Shown here piece after piece: positions 62,109 through 64,000 of a stretch of 64,000 bases of DNA. The notes under the pieces are model-generated. The model was given only the letters and a program-made list of their open reading frames with translations. It made no database searches and was not told the DNA's origin. The position numbers and the translations under genes were made by a program. Position 1 is the first letter of the stretch; every line of letters starts with the position of its first letter. The stretch comes from Ariolimax columbianus (Eukaryota; Mollusca; Gastropoda; Stylommatophora; Arionidae): assembly GCA_036924085.1 (NCBI GenBank), contig JAVGWX010000025.1, forward strand, positions 29,248,450 to 29,312,449, in the 5' to 3' direction.

Positions 62109-62826
62109 TTGGCTTGGCTTCGTTCGTTCTCAGTCTCTCGCTACCAAACCCTGAAAGGGCTCAAGTAGCAGAATGTAGTCCATAGAACGGAATGAGTTGT
62201 GTCGTAGTTTGCAGCTTGACTGTGATATTTGCACCTTTCGGTCCAACACATCCGACTTCAGCAATCATTTTTGAGTACCGGGTTAGCATTTCCTGTTCGA
62301 TCCCTTCTGGGATCAAGATGCTGAGCAGCGAATGAGCTGCAGTGGTCAGCGACCCATAGCTGACTGCTAGCATCAGGGCCAGCGAACCTTGCTGCCAAGA
62401 CCATTCTACGCCTCCACGCGGTGATCCTGGGTAACAGGCTGCAGCAGGGCAGACTGGCTAAGGAGAAGGGATCGAAAAGGGACTGCTAACCCGGTACTCA
62501 AAAAATGCTTGCTGAATTCGGAGTGTTGGACCGAAAGGTGCAAATATCGCAGCCAAGCTGTAAACTACGACACAACGCATTCCGTTCTCTGGACTACATT
62601 CTGCTACTTAAGCCCTTTCAGGGTTTGGTAGTGAGAGATTGAGAACGATCGAAGAAGAACATCCCTTCTCCTTAGCCAGTCTACCCTGCTGCAGCCTGTT
62701 ATCCAGGATCACCGCGTGGAGGTGTAGAAGGGTCTTGGCAGCTCTGGTTCGCTGGTCCTGACGCTAGCAGTCAGATATGAGTCGCTGACCACTGCAGCTC
62801 ATGCGCTGCCCAGCATCTTGATCCCT
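62109..62826 (-). mobile_element. SINE-2 (minus) interrupted by another SINE-2
   Basis: Outer minus-strand copy, AAGCC tail type (plus strand TTGGCTTGGCTTCGTTCG at 62109), made of 62109-62308 and 62670-62826, ending CAGCATCTTGATCCC. The inner copy is the next entry. Confidence 0.92.
62309..62660 (+). mobile_element. SINE-2 inserted in a SINE-2, 9-bp TSD
   Basis: 352-bp plus-strand SINE-2, GGGATCAAGATGCTGAGCAG to GAACGATCGAAGAAGAAC. Flanked by ATCCCTTCT at 62300-62308 and 62661-62669, which is internal sequence of the outer copy. Confidence 0.94.
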
Positions 62827-63115
62827 TTATATATTGATGATCATATTCATTTGCCTATTTTGCCTGGCTTTTACCAAAGTCTTTGTCTTCGATATATTTA
62901 TTTTCATGTTAAACTCTTTGGCTGTGAAATTACATTTTTCAAGCAACGTTTTCCTAAGATATTTATTTTCAAATTCATTCATCCTATTTTCAAGAGTTTT
63001 GATAATTTTCCAGCTTTTCAATCCATTTGTTAATATTGATATTGCCTTGGATGTGACCGGCCCATATATTTGCTCAGTGTTTTCGACTCCAAAATGCCTG
63101 TTAATTATTTAACGT
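62827..63115 (-). pseudogene. LINE RT fragment, decayed
   Basis: Minus strand EFNMKINISKTKTLVKARQN (the LxINxxKTKxM block next to the palm) and KIIKTLENRMNEFE, then decayed sequence. Confidence 0.65.
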
Positions 63116-63250
63116 AAATTAGGTCAAGGCGGTTCGAGAGAAGATTTCAATTTTTGTGTCTCTCCGTCCGTTTCAATTCGATCTATCTATCTTCGGTCCA
63201 CTTTGTTGTTAGACTTCGCGGGGAGGTGTGACCTCCTTTGTTTCATATTT

Positions 63251-63387
63251 ATTTTTTTTTGCCATGCGAAAAAGCGCAGGTGACTTGCCAGAGCATCTGT
63301 TACCAACCGTTAGGATGGCAGCCCCTGAAATATACAATCGTCAATTTTTTGGAACAGGTGGTGGTGGAAGAGTAAATTATAACAAGG
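63251..63387 (+). CDS. Weak candidate first exon of an unknown gene
   Basis: The plus strand is open from 63228. An ATG at 63264 or 63315 starts a reading ending FFGTGGGGRVNYNK before GTAGAC at 63388. The composition (AAPEIYNRQFF, Gly4) looks more protein-like than neighbouring DNA and is not a recognised transposon. No family is recognised and the apparent donor coincides with the start of an R-D fragment. Treat as speculative. Confidence 0.2.
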
Positions 63388-63388
63388 T

Positions 63389-63446
63389 AGACCCGCAGCC
63401 TGTCAGGCGCCATCTATGCCGCTCCGCTAACCACATAACCAAGCCA
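63389..63446 (+). repeat. R-D internal fragment
   Basis: TAGACCCGCAGCCTGTCAGG CGCCATCTATGCCGCT matches R-D at 13207 and 56033. Confidence 0.75.
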
Positions 63447-63529
63447 CACAATCCGATTTATTTAAAGATTTTGCGACATATTCTAAGGGGGAGAATCCCT
63501 AGAATAATTTGAATAGATTTTTAACTTGA

Positions 63530-63720
63530 ATTTTGCCCAAGCAGTGGATGTTAGGCACACTCTTTCCATTTCCAACTGCCAATGGATTTTTAATGTGCGT
63601 GTCACTGCACACGGGTATCAGATCTCACTGCTCAGAGATCATTGACAATTTTTACCGGATGATCCATATGAAAAAATTCCGGTCTCCACCGTGATTTGAA
63701 CCCGCGACCTCCAGCACCCG
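63530..63720 (-). mobile_element. SINE-4 copy
   Basis: Minus-strand SINE-4: head with B-box GGGTTCAAATCACGGTGGAG, body ending GGCAAAATTCAAGTTAAAA. The head runs straight into the array below. Confidence 0.8.
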
Positions 63721-63882
63721 AGGTGAACACTTTACTTCCAGACCACTGGATCCCCCACCCGAGGTGAACACCTTACCTCCAGACCGCTGGGTCCCCCACC
63801 CGATGTGAACACCTTACCTCCAGATCGCTGGGTCCCCCACCCGAGGTGAACACCTTTCATCCAGACCACTGGGTCGCCCGCC
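63716..63882 (-). repeat. SINE-4-head minisatellite, 41-bp unit, four copies
   Basis: Units of 41 bp start at 63716 and 63757 (ACCCGAGGTGAACACCTTAC CTCCAGACCGCTGGGTCCC). The unit is the 5' (A-box) part of the SINE-4 tRNA-like head, so the first unit is still joined to its parent SINE. Confidence 0.92.
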
Positions 63883-64000
63883 CGTTTCCATGGTGCCAAA
63901 ATAGGGTAAATGTTCATGTATCACATGATCCCCGATAGCAATCCTGCAGATATGACATATGCGAGTAAGCCAACCATATTATGTATGCGTCCAACGCTGT

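Overview
This window is animal nuclear DNA, almost certainly from a mollusc and probably a gastropod. The evidence is two conserved animal genes with GT-AG introns, long repeat-filled introns, several tRNA-headed SINE families, at least three kinds of LINE, mariner remnants and an unusually high density of minisatellites. There is no prokaryotic gene structure. The species cannot be fixed from sequence alone.

Only two real host genes are supported, both on the + strand. The first is the 3' end of a CHTOP-like gene (chromatin target of PRMT1, mRNA export). Its last coding exon is 10291-10522, with a possible 30-nt exon at 10099-10128. The second is a complete PSMB4 gene (proteasome subunit beta type-4, beta7). 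It has seven coding exons between 29777 and 55641 that splice to a 261-residue protein. About 25 kb of repeat DNA fills its six introns (3.7, 4.4, 3.6, 2.5, 4.5 and 6.4 kb). Both human orthologues lie on 1q21, so the linkage may be ancient. A weak candidate first exon lies at 63251-63387.

The rest is transposon debris and tandem arrays. Names used below. SINE-1: tRNA-like head, body seen whole at 5362-5612. SINE-2: about 350 bp, starts GGGATCAAGATGCTGAG, no tRNA head, tail of (GAA)n or (AAGCC)n, proven mobile by perfect target-site duplications (TSDs). SINE-3, SINE-4 and SINE-5: other tRNA-headed families. LINE-R: I-like non-LTR element with RT, RNase H and a C-terminal CCHC, ending in (GAA)n. 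LINE-T: several RT lineages whose C-terminus carries a basic GKRGRGRP-type motif. LINE-C: CR1/Rex-like element with a TTAAGTTAAG tail. TTAA-MITE: about 670-bp TTAA-flanked elements. R-A to R-E: unclassified dispersed repeats.

Layout: 1-10 kb SINE/LINE fragments, a mariner fold-back and two minisatellites; 10-10.5 kb CHTOP end; 10.5-29.7 kb dense SINE/LINE mosaic with two TTAA-MITEs and a 0.84-kb array built from SINE-2; 29.8-55.6 kb PSMB4; 55.6-60.4 kb three long minisatellites; 60.4-64 kb LINE and SINE nests.

The most interesting pattern is that many minisatellites are tandem amplifications of a short piece of a transposon (SINE-2, LINE-R C-terminus, LINE-T basic motif, LINE RT, SINE-4 head). 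One array is made of the 3' end of PSMB4 intron 1 and runs directly into the splice acceptor.
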